A program made the position numbers and the translations under genes. Shown piece by piece: positions 36,022 to 44,821 of a stretch of DNA of 64,000 bases (its first letter is position 1; the number at the start of each line of letters is the position of its first letter). The notes below the pieces were generated by a model. The model searched no databases and was not told the DNA's origin. It saw only the letters and a list, made by a program, of their open reading frames with translations. Location of the stretch: the NCBI RefSeq assembly GCF_024519725.1, contig NZ_JALJRK010000027.1:1-64000 (forward strand), given 5' to 3'. This stretch comes from Microvirga sp. Mcv34. Its GTDB lineage: Bacteria; Pseudomonadota; Alphaproteobacteria; Rhizobiales; Beijerinckiaceae.

Positions 36022-36558
36022 TCACATCGCGCGGGCAGTACCGCCGCCGAGGCTCTGGGCGTGCTCGAGATGCATTTCCAGGGTGGGCAGGGTAGCACCG
36101 GCGAACTGGGCGAGCTGCGGCACGTCCCCATTCGACGAATAGGACGTGAACAGGGCCACCGCCTCCTGATGCGCCATGAGCTGCGCGTTGATGTAAGCCG
36201 CATCGAAATCGGGAGCGGACTGAACGGTGGCGAGCATCTGCTGGTGTTTGGCGTTCATGGCGGGCGGCGGCATCGGCAGACCCGCGCGGCGCACGACGGC
36301 GGTCATGCGGCGCGAAGCGGCGTTGTGGTCTCGGATCATCTGCTGGGCGAAGCGGCGAACCTCGGGGTTGCGCGAACGCTGCAGGGCCACGCGACTCGAC
36401 TGGATCTCGAACAGGTTCGACGACGCGGCCGTCGGGACGAATTCGGCCGCGCCGGTGACGGCTATCGGGGCAGGAGCCGGAGCCGTCGCCATCGGCGTCA
36501 TGCAACCGGCAACACTGAGCGCCAGCGCGCTCGCAGTAAGCAAGATCTTGAGGTTCAT
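36022..36558 (-). CDS. DUF4142 domain lipoprotein
   Basis: 178 residues. Lipoprotein signal MNLKILLTASALALSVAGC with the lipobox VAGC (cysteine 19). The rest is the helical, ferritin-like DUF4142 domain: FVPTAASSNLFEIQSSRVALQRSRNPEVRRFAQQMIRDHNAA (quoted in part by LFEIQSSRVAL and RRFAQQMIRDHN). The molecular function of the family is not established; it is common in soil alphaproteobacteria and often linked to envelope stress. ATG at 36558 has AGGAAGGGAAC upstream. Single gene. Confidence 0.85.
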   Translation of the reverse strand: MNLKILLTASALALSVAGCMTPMATAPAPAPIAVTGAAEFVPTAASSNLFEIQSSRVALQRSRNPEVRRFAQQMIRDHNAASRRMTAVVRRAGLPMPPPAMNAKHQQMLATVQSAPDFDAAYINAQLMAHQEAVALFTSYSSNGDVPQLAQFAGATLPTLEMHLEHAQSLGGGTARAM

Positions 36559-36756
36559 CGCGGGAGTTCCCTTCCTGCGCGGCCGGCAAGGCCGAGCTAA
36601 CGCCCCCAACGATGGAACATCCTCCTAAGTTCCTGTCGACTTGGTATTACTTTTCCATTTGCGATCACAATTCGTGACCGAAGCCTCGCGCCGGACGGTG
36701 GGCGCAGCCTTCCGATGCTCTAACTCTATGGTCTCGCCAATGCATGGAGCGGCCCC

Positions 36757-36972
36757 ATGGATGACCATGTCTACAAGATCGTCGAACTCGTCGGCTCGTC
36801 CGAAACCAGCATCGAGGACGCCATCCAGACGGCGATCCGGCGCGCGAGCCAGACCTTGAGGAACCTGCGTTGGTTCGAGGTCGTCCAGACCCGCGGTCAT
36901 GTGAAGGACGGCGAGGTGCGCCATTATCAGGTGGTGCTCAAGGCCGGATTTACGCTGGAGGCCGGCGAGTAG
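36757..36972 (+). CDS. Dodecin family flavin-binding protein
   Basis: 71 residues. Dodecins form hollow 12-mers that store or buffer flavins. The sequence [27 protein letters not shown], with [14 protein letters not shown] (the tryptophan stacks on flavin in the family) and [13 protein letters not shown], is a full-length match. GGAG precedes ATG. It stands alone between two minus-strand genes. Confidence 0.93.
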   Translation: MDDHVYKIVELVGSSETSIEDAIQTAIRRASQTLRNLRWFEVVQTRGHVKDGEVRHYQVVLKAGFTLEAGE

Positions 36973-37030
36973 AGCGCGTCTCATCGTCGGCGGGAGGCCG
37001 GTTGATTGTCTGAAATGCTGCGTTTCACCG

Positions 37031-37066
37031 GACCGGGATCGCCGGCACGAGGCCGTCCATGACATG
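37031..37066. repeat. Degenerate REP-like element
   Basis: GGGATCGCCGGCACGAGGCC followed by GTCCATGACATGG resembles, in reverse orientation, the GTCAT-CACCGGCC-TTGT-GCCGGTGAT family seen at 38861, 39697, 48697 and 49431, but the stem is broken. It lies between the dodecin gene and the convergent hypothetical gene. Confidence 0.4.
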
Positions 37067-37093
37067 GTGGGAGAGCGCGGGACAGGCCGCCTC

Positions 37094-37507
37094 TCACGCG
37101 GCGATCTGGGACATCCTCGCCTGCTGGCGTCCGCGCATGATGAAGTCGAGCAGCGCCACATCGACGTAGCCCGCTTCGTCGAGGATCGCGTAGGCGATGT
37201 TCATGGCGTTCGGGGACGGGCCGCTGATCTCCAGCAGGGTAGCGAGCCAGAAGGCGTCGTCGTTGCTGACCACGCCGTGAGGCGCCCGGCTCCAGACGAC
37301 GAAATCGACCACGAGCTTGGTCAGGGCCGTGCCCCAGCTCTCGGCGACATCGATGGTCCGGTCGAGCGCCAGCAGGGATTCGACCTCGATGCGGCTCGTG
37401 AGGCCGCCCGGCAGGATCTCGCCCTGAAGCATCGTCACGTCATCGTCCGAAACATGCTTGGTCTCGGAGATCCTGTCGATGAAATCGCGAAGTTGATCCT
37501 TCATCAT
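37094..37507 (-). CDS. Conserved-looking hypothetical protein
   Basis: 137 residues, no family recognised. MMKDQLRDFIDRISETKHVSDDDVTMLQGEIL begins a mainly helical, acidic, soluble protein with no signal peptide or membrane segment; LALDRTIDVAESWGTALTKLVVDFVVW is the most hydrophobic part. GGGAG lies nine bases before ATG at 37507. Codon use is like the neighbours, so it is probably a real gene, perhaps alphaproteobacteria-specific. Divergent from the mhqO-like gene. Confidence 0.7.
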   Translation of the reverse strand: MMKDQLRDFIDRISETKHVSDDDVTMLQGEILPGGLTSRIEVESLLALDRTIDVAESWGTALTKLVVDFVVWSRAPHGVVSNDDAFWLATLLEISGPSPNAMNIAYAILDEAGYVDVALLDFIMRGRQQARMSQIAA

Positions 37508-37824
37508 CCCTTTGGCTCCCGCCGGCATTTCTTTGGCTCAATGCCGGTTCATCGCTTGCTGAGGATGAGTCTCACACGAAGGGCGGGCCGAAACCGTTAA
37601 CGGCACATGCTGAATCCGCGTTGAGGTTAAGCGTTGTTGAGAGACTTTGGTTGCCGAAATCTTGCCGTTTCGGATTCACGAGGAATTACGCGGATTTGCC
37701 CGAGAGGCGCCGTGTCCTTTGCAATCCCGCAAGGTCGCCCTTTCCACACTTCGGCGGTCTTCGGTGCTACCTATCTTCTCGACAACGCAGCGCAATCCGC
37801 GCTTGCCCGTTAAGGAACAGTCCC
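37508..37824. other. Divergent intergenic region with two small dyads
   Basis: No gene is seen in these 317 bases. CCGTTAACGG (37594-37603) is a perfect 10-base palindrome, and CCGAAA / TTTCGG (37654-37659 and 37668-37673) forms a further inverted repeat. Either could be an operator for the divergent hypothetical gene or the mhqO-like gene. The reading frame upstream of 37825 is not supported as coding. Confidence 0.4.
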
Positions 37825-38754
37825 ATGCGGCACCACGGCATCCATCACGTCACCGCCATCGCCGGCCCGGCCCGTCGCAATCTCGATTTCTACACCCGCG
37901 TGCTCGGCCTTCGCCTGGTGAAGAAGACCGTCAACTTCGACGATCCCGGCACCTACCACCTCTATTTCGGCGATGCCTCCGGTCAGCCGGGCTCGATCCT
38001 GACGTTCTTCCCGTGGGAGCATGTGGCACCGGGGCGCAACGGGATCGGCTCGACCCAGGAAACCTCCTTCCGGGTGCCCGAGGCATCCCTCGGCTTCTGG
38101 GCGCATCGCTTCATCGAGCAGGGCGTCGAGCACGGCACGGTGGAGAAGCGGCTCGGTCAGAGCGTGCTGACCTTCAAGGATCCGCACGGCACGAGCCTCG
38201 CGCTCGTCGGCACGCCGAACGCGGAGAGCGAGCCCGCCTGGACGGTCGACGGCATTCCGGCGGAACATGCGATCCGCGGGCTGGAAGGCGTCACGCTGCT
38301 CGTCGAGAACGGCGAGCGGACCGGGGCCATCCTGACCGACGTGTTCGGCTTCCGCGAGACGGCCCGGGACGGCTCGCTGGTGCGCTACCAGACCGACGCC
38401 TTGATGGGCCGGACCGTCGACATCCGCAGCGCCGGCGGCTTCCTGCCGGGTCGGATGGGCGGCGGCTCCGTCCACCACGTGGCCTTCCGCGCGAAGGACG
38501 ATACCGAGGAGGCCGAGATGGTGAAGATGCTCGCCGAGAAGCACGGCCTGCACACCACGGAGCAGAAGGACCGCAACTACTTCCGGTCCGTCTACTTCCG
38601 TGAGCCGGGCGGCATCCTGTTCGAGATCGCCACCGACGAGCCCGGCTTCGCCGTGGACGAGCCGCAGGACAGCCTCGGCGAGACCCTGAAGCTCCCGGCT
38701 TTCCTGGAGCCCCGGCGCGGTGACATCGAGGCCCATCTGCCGGAACTCGCGTAA
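37825..38754 (+). CDS. Ring-cleaving dioxygenase, MhqO/VOC family
   Basis: 309 residues with two VOC modules. The start MRHHGIHHVTAIAGPARRNLDFYTRVLGLRLVKKTVNFDD and the second-half motifs SVHHVAFRAKDD and GILFEIATDEPGF give the family and the expected His/His/Glu metal site (H in GIHHVT, H in SVHHVA, E in LFEIA). Family members such as B. subtilis MhqO are associated with resistance to hydroquinones and catechols. AAGGAA precedes ATG at 37825. The next gene encodes an MhqD-like hydrolase, the same partnership as in the mhqNOD operon. Confidence 0.85.
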   Translation: MRHHGIHHVTAIAGPARRNLDFYTRVLGLRLVKKTVNFDDPGTYHLYFGDASGQPGSILTFFPWEHVAPGRNGIGSTQETSFRVPEASLGFWAHRFIEQGVEHGTVEKRLGQSVLTFKDPHGTSLALVGTPNAESEPAWTVDGIPAEHAIRGLEGVTLLVENGERTGAILTDVFGFRETARDGSLVRYQTDALMGRTVDIRSAGGFLPGRMGGGSVHHVAFRAKDDTEEAEMVKMLAEKHGLHTTEQKDRNYFRSVYFREPGGILFEIATDEPGFAVDEPQDSLGETLKLPAFLEPRRGDIEAHLPELA

Positions 38755-38764
38755 GCCAGCCCAA

Positions 38765-38812
38765 CCTTCTTCCCTCCCCCATGCGGGGAGGGATCGAGGG
38801 TGGGGGTCGAAA
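38765..38812. repeat. GC-rich palindromic intergenic repeat
   Basis: CCCTCCCCCATGCGGGGAGGG (stem CCCTCCCC / GGGGAGGG) followed by ATCGAGGGTGGGG. A similar element is near 355-380. It follows the mhqO-like gene by 17 bases and could act as a terminator, although it has no T-run. Confidence 0.5.
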
Positions 38813-38860
38813 AGTCGAGGCTTCGGCCTCGGCCAGTTCCATCAATGCCAACCCTACCAT

Positions 38861-38890
38861 GTCATCACCGGCCTTGTGCCGGTGATCCCG
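38861..38890 (+). repeat. REP-like palindrome
   Basis: GTC then ATCACCGGC-CTTGT-GCCGGTGAT (38864-38886), a perfect 9-bp stem, followed by CCCG. Best-preserved single copy of the family in this window. It lies in the 291-base gap between the mhqO- and mhqD-like genes. Confidence 0.65.
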
Positions 38891-39045
38891 CTCCAAGAGG
38901 CGCCTCACGCTTCCGATCGGGATGGCCGGGACTGGTCCCCAGATCAAGTCCAGGGAGACCATGACATCGAGGGCTCACCCATTCACCCTCCTCTCAAGGG
39001 ACGAAAGGAGCGCTTTGCGCCCTCTCCCATAGAAAGAGAAATCCC

Positions 39046-39663
39046 ATGACCGAATTGTCCTTCATCCATCGCTTCGAGCCCGCCACGGATTCGAGCCGCC
39101 CGCCGCTCCTGCTGCTCCACGGCACCGGCGGCGACGAAAACGACCTGCTCGGGCTCGGCCGCACGATCTCCCCGGGATCCGCCTTGCTCTCCCCGCGCGG
39201 CAAGATTCTGGAGAACGGGATGCCCCGCTTCTTCCGACGGCTCGCGGAAGGCGTGTTCGACGAGGCGGACGTGAAGCACCGCGCGAACGAGCTCGCCGAT
39301 TTCGTCGCCGAGGCCCGCAAGGCCTATGGGCTGGAGGCACCCATCGCGGTGGGCTTCTCCAACGGTGCCAACATCGCCGCCGCCATGCTGATGCTGCGTC
39401 CTGACGCGCTCTCCGGCGCGGCGCTGCTGCGCGCCATGGTGCCCCTGTCGGAAGCCCCGCCGGTGGACCTCGCGGGCAAGCGCGTGCTGATGACGTCAGG
39501 TGCCCTCGACCCGATCATCCCGGCCGACAACGCGAAAAACCTCGCCGCGTCGCTCAAGGCCGCCGACGCGGATGTTCAGCACCAGATGCTGCCCACCGGC
39601 CACAACCTGTCGCAGACGGACCTGCAGCTGCTGGTGAAGTGGTTCTCCGAGCAGGGCCGCTGA
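39046..39663 (+). CDS. Carboxylesterase/phospholipase-type alpha/beta hydrolase (MhqD-like)
   Basis: 205 residues. The fold is shown by LLLLHGTGGDENDLLGLGR (oxyanion loop), the nucleophile elbow VGFSNGANIAAAML (serine near 105), SGALDPIIP with the aspartate (about 152) and LPTGHNLSQTD with the histidine (about 185), a complete triad. B. subtilis MhqD, the partner of MhqO in quinone resistance, is of this type. The gap of 291 bases to the mhqO-like gene is filled by repeats, so cotranscription is possible but not certain. Confidence 0.85.
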   Translation: MTELSFIHRFEPATDSSRPPLLLLHGTGGDENDLLGLGRTISPGSALLSPRGKILENGMPRFFRRLAEGVFDEADVKHRANELADFVAEARKAYGLEAPIAVGFSNGANIAAAMLMLRPDALSGAALLRAMVPLSEAPPVDLAGKRVLMTSGALDPIIPADNAKNLAASLKAADADVQHQMLPTGHNLSQTDLQLLVKWFSEQGR

Positions 39664-39690
39664 GTCCATGCACAAGCGGGAATAATGCCC

Positions 39691-39790
39691 TCCCACGTCA
39701 TGGCCGGCCTTGTGCCGGCCATCCCGATCGGAAAGGCTCGGCGTTTGAAGCCGTCGGGGTCACCGGCACAAGGCCGGTGACGACGTGGGA
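39691..39790. repeat. Composite REP element (two inverted copies)
   Basis: A forward copy, ATGGCCGGC-CTTGT-GCCGGCCAT (39700-39722), and a reverse copy, TCACCGGC-ACAAG-GCCGGTGA (39760-39780), are bounded by TCCCACGTC on the left (39691) and GACGTGGGA on the right (ending 39790). The whole 100-base unit is therefore an imperfect large inverted repeat. It lies between convergent genes and may terminate both. Confidence 0.7.
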
Positions 39791-39810
39791 GGAGACGCCT
39801 CCACCACGCC

Positions 39811-40890
39811 CTATGCGGTGCTCAACGTCCCGGTCTCGAAGAAGCGCTCCATCACGTCTTCCGCAGGTTTGATGTCGATGCCCCGGCTCTTGAGCCAGGC
39901 ATCGTCGAAATGCGTGCTGCGGTAGCGCTCGCCTGAATCGCACAGCAGGGTCACGACGGAGCCCTGCTCGCCGTTCTGCACCATCTCGCCGACGATCTGG
40001 GCGACAGCCCACAGATTGGTGCCGGTGGAGCCGCCGCAGGAGCGACCGATGCGGCGCGACAGGACTCGCGCGGCCGCGATGCTCGCCGCATCCGGCACGG
40101 CGAAGGCGCGGTCGATGAGTTCCGGCACGAAGGACGGCTCGCAGCGCGGGCGGCCGATGCCCTCGATCACCGAGGGCGGCTCCGAAACATTGCACACGGC
40201 TCGGTCTGCGAGATGCCGGTGGAAGACCGAGGCTTCCGGATCGGCGAGACACAGCTTCGTCGGCAGGCGACGGTAGCGGATGTAGCGCCCGAGCGTCGCG
40301 GACGTGCCGCCGGTTCCCGCGCCGACCACGATCCAGCTCGGCACCGGATGCTCCTCGTGCGACATCTGGCTGAAGATCGACTCGGCGATGTTATTGTTGC
40401 CGCGCCAGTCCGTTGCCCGCTCGGCATAGGTGAACTGGTCCATGTAATGGCCGCCGAGTTCCTCCGCGAGACGCGCGCTCTCCGCATACATTGCGGCGGG
40501 AGAATCCACGAAATGGCTTTCGCCGCCATAGAAGGCGATCTGCGCGATCTTCTCGGCGGACGTCGAGCGCGGCATCACGGCGATGAAGCGCAGGCCCAGC
40601 ATGCGGGCGAAGTACGCCTCCGACACCGCCGTCGACCCGCTCGAAGCCTCGATGATCGTGGTCTCCGGCCCGATCCAGCCGTTGCACAATCCGTACAGGA
40701 ACAGCGACCGCGCCAGCCGGTGCTTCAGGCTTCCCGACGGATGGGTCGATTCATCCTTGAGATACAGCTCGACGCCCGGCACCGCCGGCATCGGCACGCG
40801 CAAAAGATGCGTGTCCGACGAGCGGTTGAAATCCGCCTCGATGATCTGGATGGCGGTGGAAACCCAGGTGCGGGGGCAATGCGCGGACAT
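39811..40890 (-). CDS. PLP-dependent cysteine synthase family protein
   Basis: 359 residues, fold-type II PLP enzyme. The lysine for the Schiff base is in [12 protein letters not shown] (about 55), the phosphate/substrate loop is [15 protein letters not shown], and [16 protein letters not shown] is the glycine-rich PLP phosphate cup. It is longer than O-acetylserine sulfhydrylase CysK and the substrate loop SSGSTA differs from TSGNTG of CysK, so a cysteine desulfhydrase or other beta-replacing enzyme is as likely as cysteine synthesis. ATG at 40890 lies two bases after the pccB stop, implying coupled translation with it. Confidence 0.85.
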   Translation of the reverse strand: MSAHCPRTWVSTAIQIIEADFNRSSDTHLLRVPMPAVPGVELYLKDESTHPSGSLKHRLARSLFLYGLCNGWIGPETTIIEASSGSTAVSEAYFARMLGLRFIAVMPRSTSAEKIAQIAFYGGESHFVDSPAAMYAESARLAEELGGHYMDQFTYAERATDWRGNNNIAESIFSQMSHEEHPVPSWIVVGAGTGGTSATLGRYIRYRRLPTKLCLADPEASVFHRHLADRAVCNVSEPPSVIEGIGRPRCEPSFVPELIDRAFAVPDAASIAAARVLSRRIGRSCGGSTGTNLWAVAQIVGEMVQNGEQGSVVTLLCDSGERYRSTHFDDAWLKSRGIDIKPAEDVMERFFETGTLSTA

Positions 40891-40892
40891 GA

Positions 40893-42425
40893 TCACAACG
40901 GGATGTTGTCGTGCTTCTTCCACGGCCGCTCGCTCTCCTTGTGCCGGAGCATGGCGAGCGCCCGGGCGATCCGTCGGCGCGTGGAATGCGGCATGATCAC
41001 CTCGTCGATGTAGCCGCGCTCGGCGGCCACGAACGGCGACATGAAGCGGTCCTCGTATTCCTTCGTGCGCGCGGCGATCTTCTCCTCGTCGCCGATATCC
41101 TGGCGGAAGATGATCTCCACCGCGCCCTTGGCGCCCATGACGGCGATCTGCGCGGTCGGCCAGGCGTAGTTGACGTCGCCCCCGATATGCTTGGACGCCA
41201 TCACGTCGTAGGCGCCGCCGAAGGCTTTGCGCGTGATCACGGTGACCAGCGGCACTGTGGCTTCCGAATAGGCGAAGAGCAGCTTGGCGCCGTGCTTGAT
41301 CAGGCCGCCATATTCCTGCGCCGTGCCCGGCAGGAAGCCCGGCACGTCCTCGAAGGTGACAATCGGGATGTTGAACGCATCGCAGAAGCGCACGAAACGC
41401 GCGGCCTTGCGCGAGGCGTCGGAATCGAGCACCCCCGCCAGCACCATCGGCTGGTTGGCCACGAAGCCGACCGTGCGGCCCTCCACGCGGCCGAAGCCGG
41501 TGATGATGTTCTTCGCGTAAGACTCCTGGATCTCGAAGAAATCGCCCTCGTCCACGACCTTCAGGATCAGCTCCTTCATGTCGTAGGGCTTGTTCGGGTT
41601 GTCCGGGATCAGGGTGTCGAGGCTGTCGTCCACCCGGTTCGGGTCGTCGAAGCTCGGGATCTCCGGCACGCCGTCCTGGTTATTGGCGGGCAGGAAGTCG
41701 ATGAGGCGGCGCACCTGCAGCAGCGCCTCCACGTCGTTGTCGTAGGCGCCGTCCGCCACTGACGACTTCGTGGTGTGCACCTTGGCGCCGCCGAGCTCCT
41801 CCGATGTCACCGTCTCGTTGGTGACGGTCTTCACCACGTCGGGGCCGGTGACGAACATGTAGGAGCGGTCGCGCACCATGAAGATGAAATCGGTCATGGC
41901 GGGCGAATAGACGTCGCCGCCCGCGCAGGGACCCATGATCACCGAGATCTGCGGGATGACGCCCGAGGCGATCACGTTGCGCTTGAACACCTCGCCATAG
42001 CCGCCGAGCGCGGCAACGCCCTCCTGGATGCGGGCGCCGCCGGCATCGAACAGGCCGACGATGGGAGCGCGCATCTTGAGCGCCATGTCCTGGATCTTGA
42101 TGATCTTCTGGGCGTGGGCCTCGGAGAGCGAGCCGCCGAAGACGGTGAAGTCCTTGGCGAAGACGAAGACCGTGCGGCCATTGACCGTGCCCCAGCCGGT
42201 GACGACGCCATCGCCCGGGATCTTGACCTTCTCCATGCCGAAATCAGTCGAGCGGTGCTCGACGAACATGTCGAACTCCTCGAACGAGCCCTTGTCGAGC
42301 AGGAGCTCGATGCGCTCGCGGGCGGTCAGCTTGCCCCGGCCGTGCTGCGCCGCGATGCGCTTCTCGCCGCCGCCCAGGCGCGCCTGGGCGCGCCGCTCTT
42401 CAAGCCGTTCAAGCATATCTTTCAT
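40893..42425 (-). CDS. pccB: Propionyl-CoA carboxylase beta subunit (carboxyltransferase)
   Basis: 510 residues. It transfers carboxyl from biotin to propionyl-CoA to give methylmalonyl-CoA. Carboxyltransferase features include [27 protein letters not shown] near the start, the acyl-CoA loop [38 protein letters not shown], and in the second half [24 protein letters not shown] and [21 protein letters not shown]. The match is to the PccB branch rather than AccD. The biotin-carrying subunit pccA is not in the window. ATG at 42425 has AGGGA upstream; the frame extends to 42470. Confidence 0.94.
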   Translation of the reverse strand: MKDMLERLEERRAQARLGGGEKRIAAQHGRGKLTARERIELLLDKGSFEEFDMFVEHRSTDFGMEKVKIPGDGVVTGWGTVNGRTVFVFAKDFTVFGGSLSEAHAQKIIKIQDMALKMRAPIVGLFDAGGARIQEGVAALGGYGEVFKRNVIASGVIPQISVIMGPCAGGDVYSPAMTDFIFMVRDRSYMFVTGPDVVKTVTNETVTSEELGGAKVHTTKSSVADGAYDNDVEALLQVRRLIDFLPANNQDGVPEIPSFDDPNRVDDSLDTLIPDNPNKPYDMKELILKVVDEGDFFEIQESYAKNIITGFGRVEGRTVGFVANQPMVLAGVLDSDASRKAARFVRFCDAFNIPIVTFEDVPGFLPGTAQEYGGLIKHGAKLLFAYSEATVPLVTVITRKAFGGAYDVMASKHIGGDVNYAWPTAQIAVMGAKGAVEIIFRQDIGDEEKIAARTKEYEDRFMSPFVAAERGYIDEVIMPHSTRRRIARALAMLRHKESERPWKKHDNIPL

Positions 42426-42583
42426 CGGGGGTCCCTGGATGAAGGGGGATTGTTCCTCCCCGCTTAGCACAGCCGTGCGGCGCTCAAAATCCCACTATGG
42501 ATGTGTGCTCCACAGCACTTTACGCCCAAGGCTCCAGCCATTAGGGAAGAAAAAGCAATAATGTTGCTTTGGAGCCTGCGCAC

Positions 42584-42961
42584 ATGAAGACGATCAAGAC
42601 TTTCGCCGCCCTCGCGACCGCCCTCTCCCTCACGGCGGCGGGTTGCGCCAGCCGGTCGGAGGATGTGGCCGCCGCCTATGTCTCCCCCATGGCCTATTCC
42701 AGCTACAGCTGCCGTGAGCTGGGCATGGAAGCCCAGCGAGTCAGCGCTGCCGCCGCTGCCGCCGCCGGTGCGCAGGATTCCTCGCGCACCAAGGACGTCG
42801 TGGCGACCACCGCCGCCGTCGTCGTCTTCTGGCCGGCCGCCTTCTTCGTGGGCGGCAATGGCGCCCAGACCGCGGAACTGGCTCGCCTGAAGGGCCAGAT
42901 GCAGGCCGTCGAGGAAGCCTCGATCCAGAAGCGCTGCGGCATCACCTTCCGCCGCTCGTAA
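42584..42961 (+). CDS. Small predicted lipoprotein with a C-terminal membrane segment
   Basis: 125 residues. Signal MKTIKTFAALATALSLTAAGC with lipobox AAGC. The mature part has an alanine-rich segment (AQRVSAAAAAAAGAQ) and one hydrophobic stretch, VVATTAAVVVFWPAAFFVGG, resembling a glycine-zipper-like region, then a short helical tail ending in KRCGITFRRS. Several alphaproteobacterial small envelope lipoproteins share this plan, but no named family is claimed. GGAG is nine bases before ATG. A terminator follows. Divergent from pccB. Confidence 0.75.
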   Translation: MKTIKTFAALATALSLTAAGCASRSEDVAAAYVSPMAYSSYSCRELGMEAQRVSAAAAAAAGAQDSSRTKDVVATTAAVVVFWPAAFFVGGNGAQTAELARLKGQMQAVEEASIQKRCGITFRRS

Positions 42962-42974
42962 GATCTGCCCTTGA

Positions 42975-43015
42975 AGAAAAAGCCGCCGGGCAGTCCACCC
43001 GGCGGCCTTTTCATT
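42975..43015. terminator. Bidirectional intrinsic terminator
   Basis: GCCGCCGGG (42982-42990), loop CAGTCCA and CCCGGCGGC (42998-43006) form a 9-bp stem flanked by AAAAA on the left and CTTTTC on the right. It lies between the convergent lipoprotein and ATP12 genes and can serve both. Confidence 0.85.
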
Positions 43016-43798
43016 TCAGGCTCCCGCCAGCCTGTAGACCGTCGAGGCCGCGCGGAAATCCGCCTCGCGGCGGCGGCGGCGCTCCATGGCTTCGTAATCC
43101 TCGCCCCAGACGCTCTCCTGGTACAGCTCGTCCACATGGGCAGCCGCCCAGGCCCGGTCCACGTCGAGCTGCTCCGCCGCATGGGCGAGCGCGATCAGCA
43201 CCGAGCCGGACAGGGTGGTCATCACATGCAGGGCGGCGAGTGCGAAGGGCGAGCCGATTGCCTCGATGGCGCCCCGGATGGCCGCGATGGCCTCGTCCGG
43301 CTGGGTGACGTGCATGACGCCCTCGCCCAGGGCGAAGCGGGCGCCATGGGTGTCCCTGGCCCACTCAAGAACCGGGCTCCAGGCATCGTCCTGCGATTTC
43401 GCGAGACGCTCGGGCTCGCCCGCCCGGTAATAGACCAGATCGGACGCGGCATAGCGCACGAGGTCGTCCACGACCTCCGCCAGCCGGGGTGTAACGCCGT
43501 CGATGGCGGAGTTGACGATGCGGGTGATCGGCATGGTCGAGGGATCGATCTCCGCCCCCTGCCCCTGCCATTCCTCGGCCAAAGCCTCGGCCAGGGCTCG
43601 CGACGGCACGGCGAGCGCCTGCTTGCCGGGCGTCTTGGCGGTGCGGCCGTCCAGGGTCAGGTGGAACAAGCCCTCTCGTTCCTCGACGCCCGCATCCTTG
43701 TAGAACCGCTTGGGCAGAGCCGGCTTCATGCCGGCCTGGGCCGCGCGCATGGGGTTGGGTTCCTCTTCGGACGGGAACCAGTCACGTGAATCTGTCAT
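43016..43798 (-). CDS. ATP12 family F1F0-ATPase assembly chaperone
   Basis: 260 residues. ATP12 proteins bind the F1 alpha subunit during ATP synthase assembly. The family plan is clear: LPKRFYKDAGVEEREGLFHLTLDGRTAKTPGKQALAVPSRALAEALAEEW at the N-terminus (key parts KRFYKDA and LDGRTAKTPGK), MPITRIVNSAIDGV, YYRAGEPERLAKSQDDAWSPVLEW and, near the end, VDELYQESVWGEDYEAMERR. No signal peptide. It lies 17 bases downstream of the HAD gene and is probably cotranscribed with it. Confidence 0.92.
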   Translation of the reverse strand: MTDSRDWFPSEEEPNPMRAAQAGMKPALPKRFYKDAGVEEREGLFHLTLDGRTAKTPGKQALAVPSRALAEALAEEWQGQGAEIDPSTMPITRIVNSAIDGVTPRLAEVVDDLVRYAASDLVYYRAGEPERLAKSQDDAWSPVLEWARDTHGARFALGEGVMHVTQPDEAIAAIRGAIEAIGSPFALAALHVMTTLSGSVLIALAHAAEQLDVDRAWAAAHVDELYQESVWGEDYEAMERRRRREADFRAASTVYRLAGA

Positions 43799-43815
43799 GG
43801 CCGTAAAATGGGGTT

Positions 43816-44493
43816 TCAGGCGGAGATCTTCGAGGGTTCGGTGAGGAATTCCCGCAGGACCGTCTCGAGCTCCGCATAGGAATTGACGATGGGACCGGCT
43901 CCCGCTTCGGTCAGCGCCGCGACGGGCTGGAAGCCCCAGGATACGCCGACCGGCAGCACCCCGGCCGCGCGGGCCATGCCCATGTCGAAGCTCGAATCGC
44001 CCACCATGACCGTGTCGCCGGGATGGACCCCCGTCTCGCTCATGGCCTGCAGGATCATGCCTGGATGGGGTTTGGAGGGTGCGTCGTCGGCCGTCTGGAT
44101 CACCGAGAAGACATCGTGCCAGCCGTGCCGGTCGAGCAGGTGGGCGACGCCGCGGCGGGACTTGCCCGTCGCGATGCCGAGCCTTGTGCCCTCGTGGCCG
44201 CGGAGCCATTCGAGGCAGCCTTCCACGCCGGGAAAGAGCGGCTCCGCATTCGCCGGATCCTGGCGCAGAGTGTGGAAGGAAGCCTTGTAGGCCTCGACTA
44301 GGCCTGTGATCGGCCCCTTCGGACCCACAAGAACCGTGAAGGCCTCCGCCAGGGACAGGCCCACGATGGAGAGCGACCGCTCCCGGCTTGGCGGCTCCAG
44401 CCCATGGGCCGCGAAGGCCATCCGCTGGGCGGCCACGATGATGTTCTGGCTGTCGACCAGCGTGCCGTCGACATCGAAGAGAACGAGCTTCAA
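43816..44493 (-). CDS. HAD-IA family hydrolase (phosphoglycolate phosphatase-like)
   Basis: 225 residues. Four HAD motifs are present: LFDVDGTLVDS (nucleophile and acid aspartates, about 5-15), GIATGKSRRG with motif II, the motif III lysine in SKPHPGMI, and MVGDSSFDMGMARAAG with motif IV. A small helical cap follows motif I. A phosphatase for glycolate phosphate or a similar sugar phosphate is likely but the substrate is not fixed by sequence. It precedes ATP12; in related genomes this pair usually follows the rluC-type gene, from which 5.6 kb now separates it. Confidence 0.87.
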   Translation of the reverse strand: MKLVLFDVDGTLVDSQNIIVAAQRMAFAAHGLEPPSRERSLSIVGLSLAEAFTVLVGPKGPITGLVEAYKASFHTLRQDPANAEPLFPGVEGCLEWLRGHEGTRLGIATGKSRRGVAHLLDRHGWHDVFSVIQTADDAPSKPHPGMILQAMSETGVHPGDTVMVGDSSFDMGMARAAGVLPVGVSWGFQPVAALTEAGAGPIVNSYAELETVLREFLTEPSKISA

Positions 44494-44526
44494 CGATCTT
44501 TTCCGCTCAGAGACATGGCCTGCAAA

Positions 44527-44652
44527 TCAGCTCTGCGGTTTGTCCGCGTGGCAGAACTGCGGTGTGTTGATGTTCCAGTTGCCGCACTTGTCGCAGGCCG
44601 TGGCGAGCAGGCCGAGAGCGATGACGGCGGTGACGCGGATGATGCGCTTCAT
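44527..44652 (-). CDS. Very small lipoprotein (41 residues)
   Basis: A short frame, MKRIIRVTAVIALGLLATAC followed by DKCGNWNINTPQFCHADKPQS. It has a basic start, a hydrophobic core and a lipobox ATAC (cysteine 20), then a 21-residue mature part with two further cysteines. AGGGGG lies eight bases before ATG. The complete lipoprotein signal in so short a frame makes it a probable gene; its role is unknown. It sits 33 bases upstream of the HAD gene on the same strand and may be cotranscribed. Confidence 0.7.
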   Translation of the reverse strand: MKRIIRVTAVIALGLLATACDKCGNWNINTPQFCHADKPQS

Positions 44653-44821
44653 GATGGGAGCCCCCTTGGTGGCCGGCACCTTATTCAATTATTCCGGCCG
44701 CTGCCAGAAGGGGGCCAGGAAACAATCCGCTGCGCTCCGGTTTTTTCCGTCACAGTTCTATATTCTTGTTCTGACCCTACGTAATATAAAGTTCATGCCG
44801 ACAATGGGCCCAGAAGAGTAG

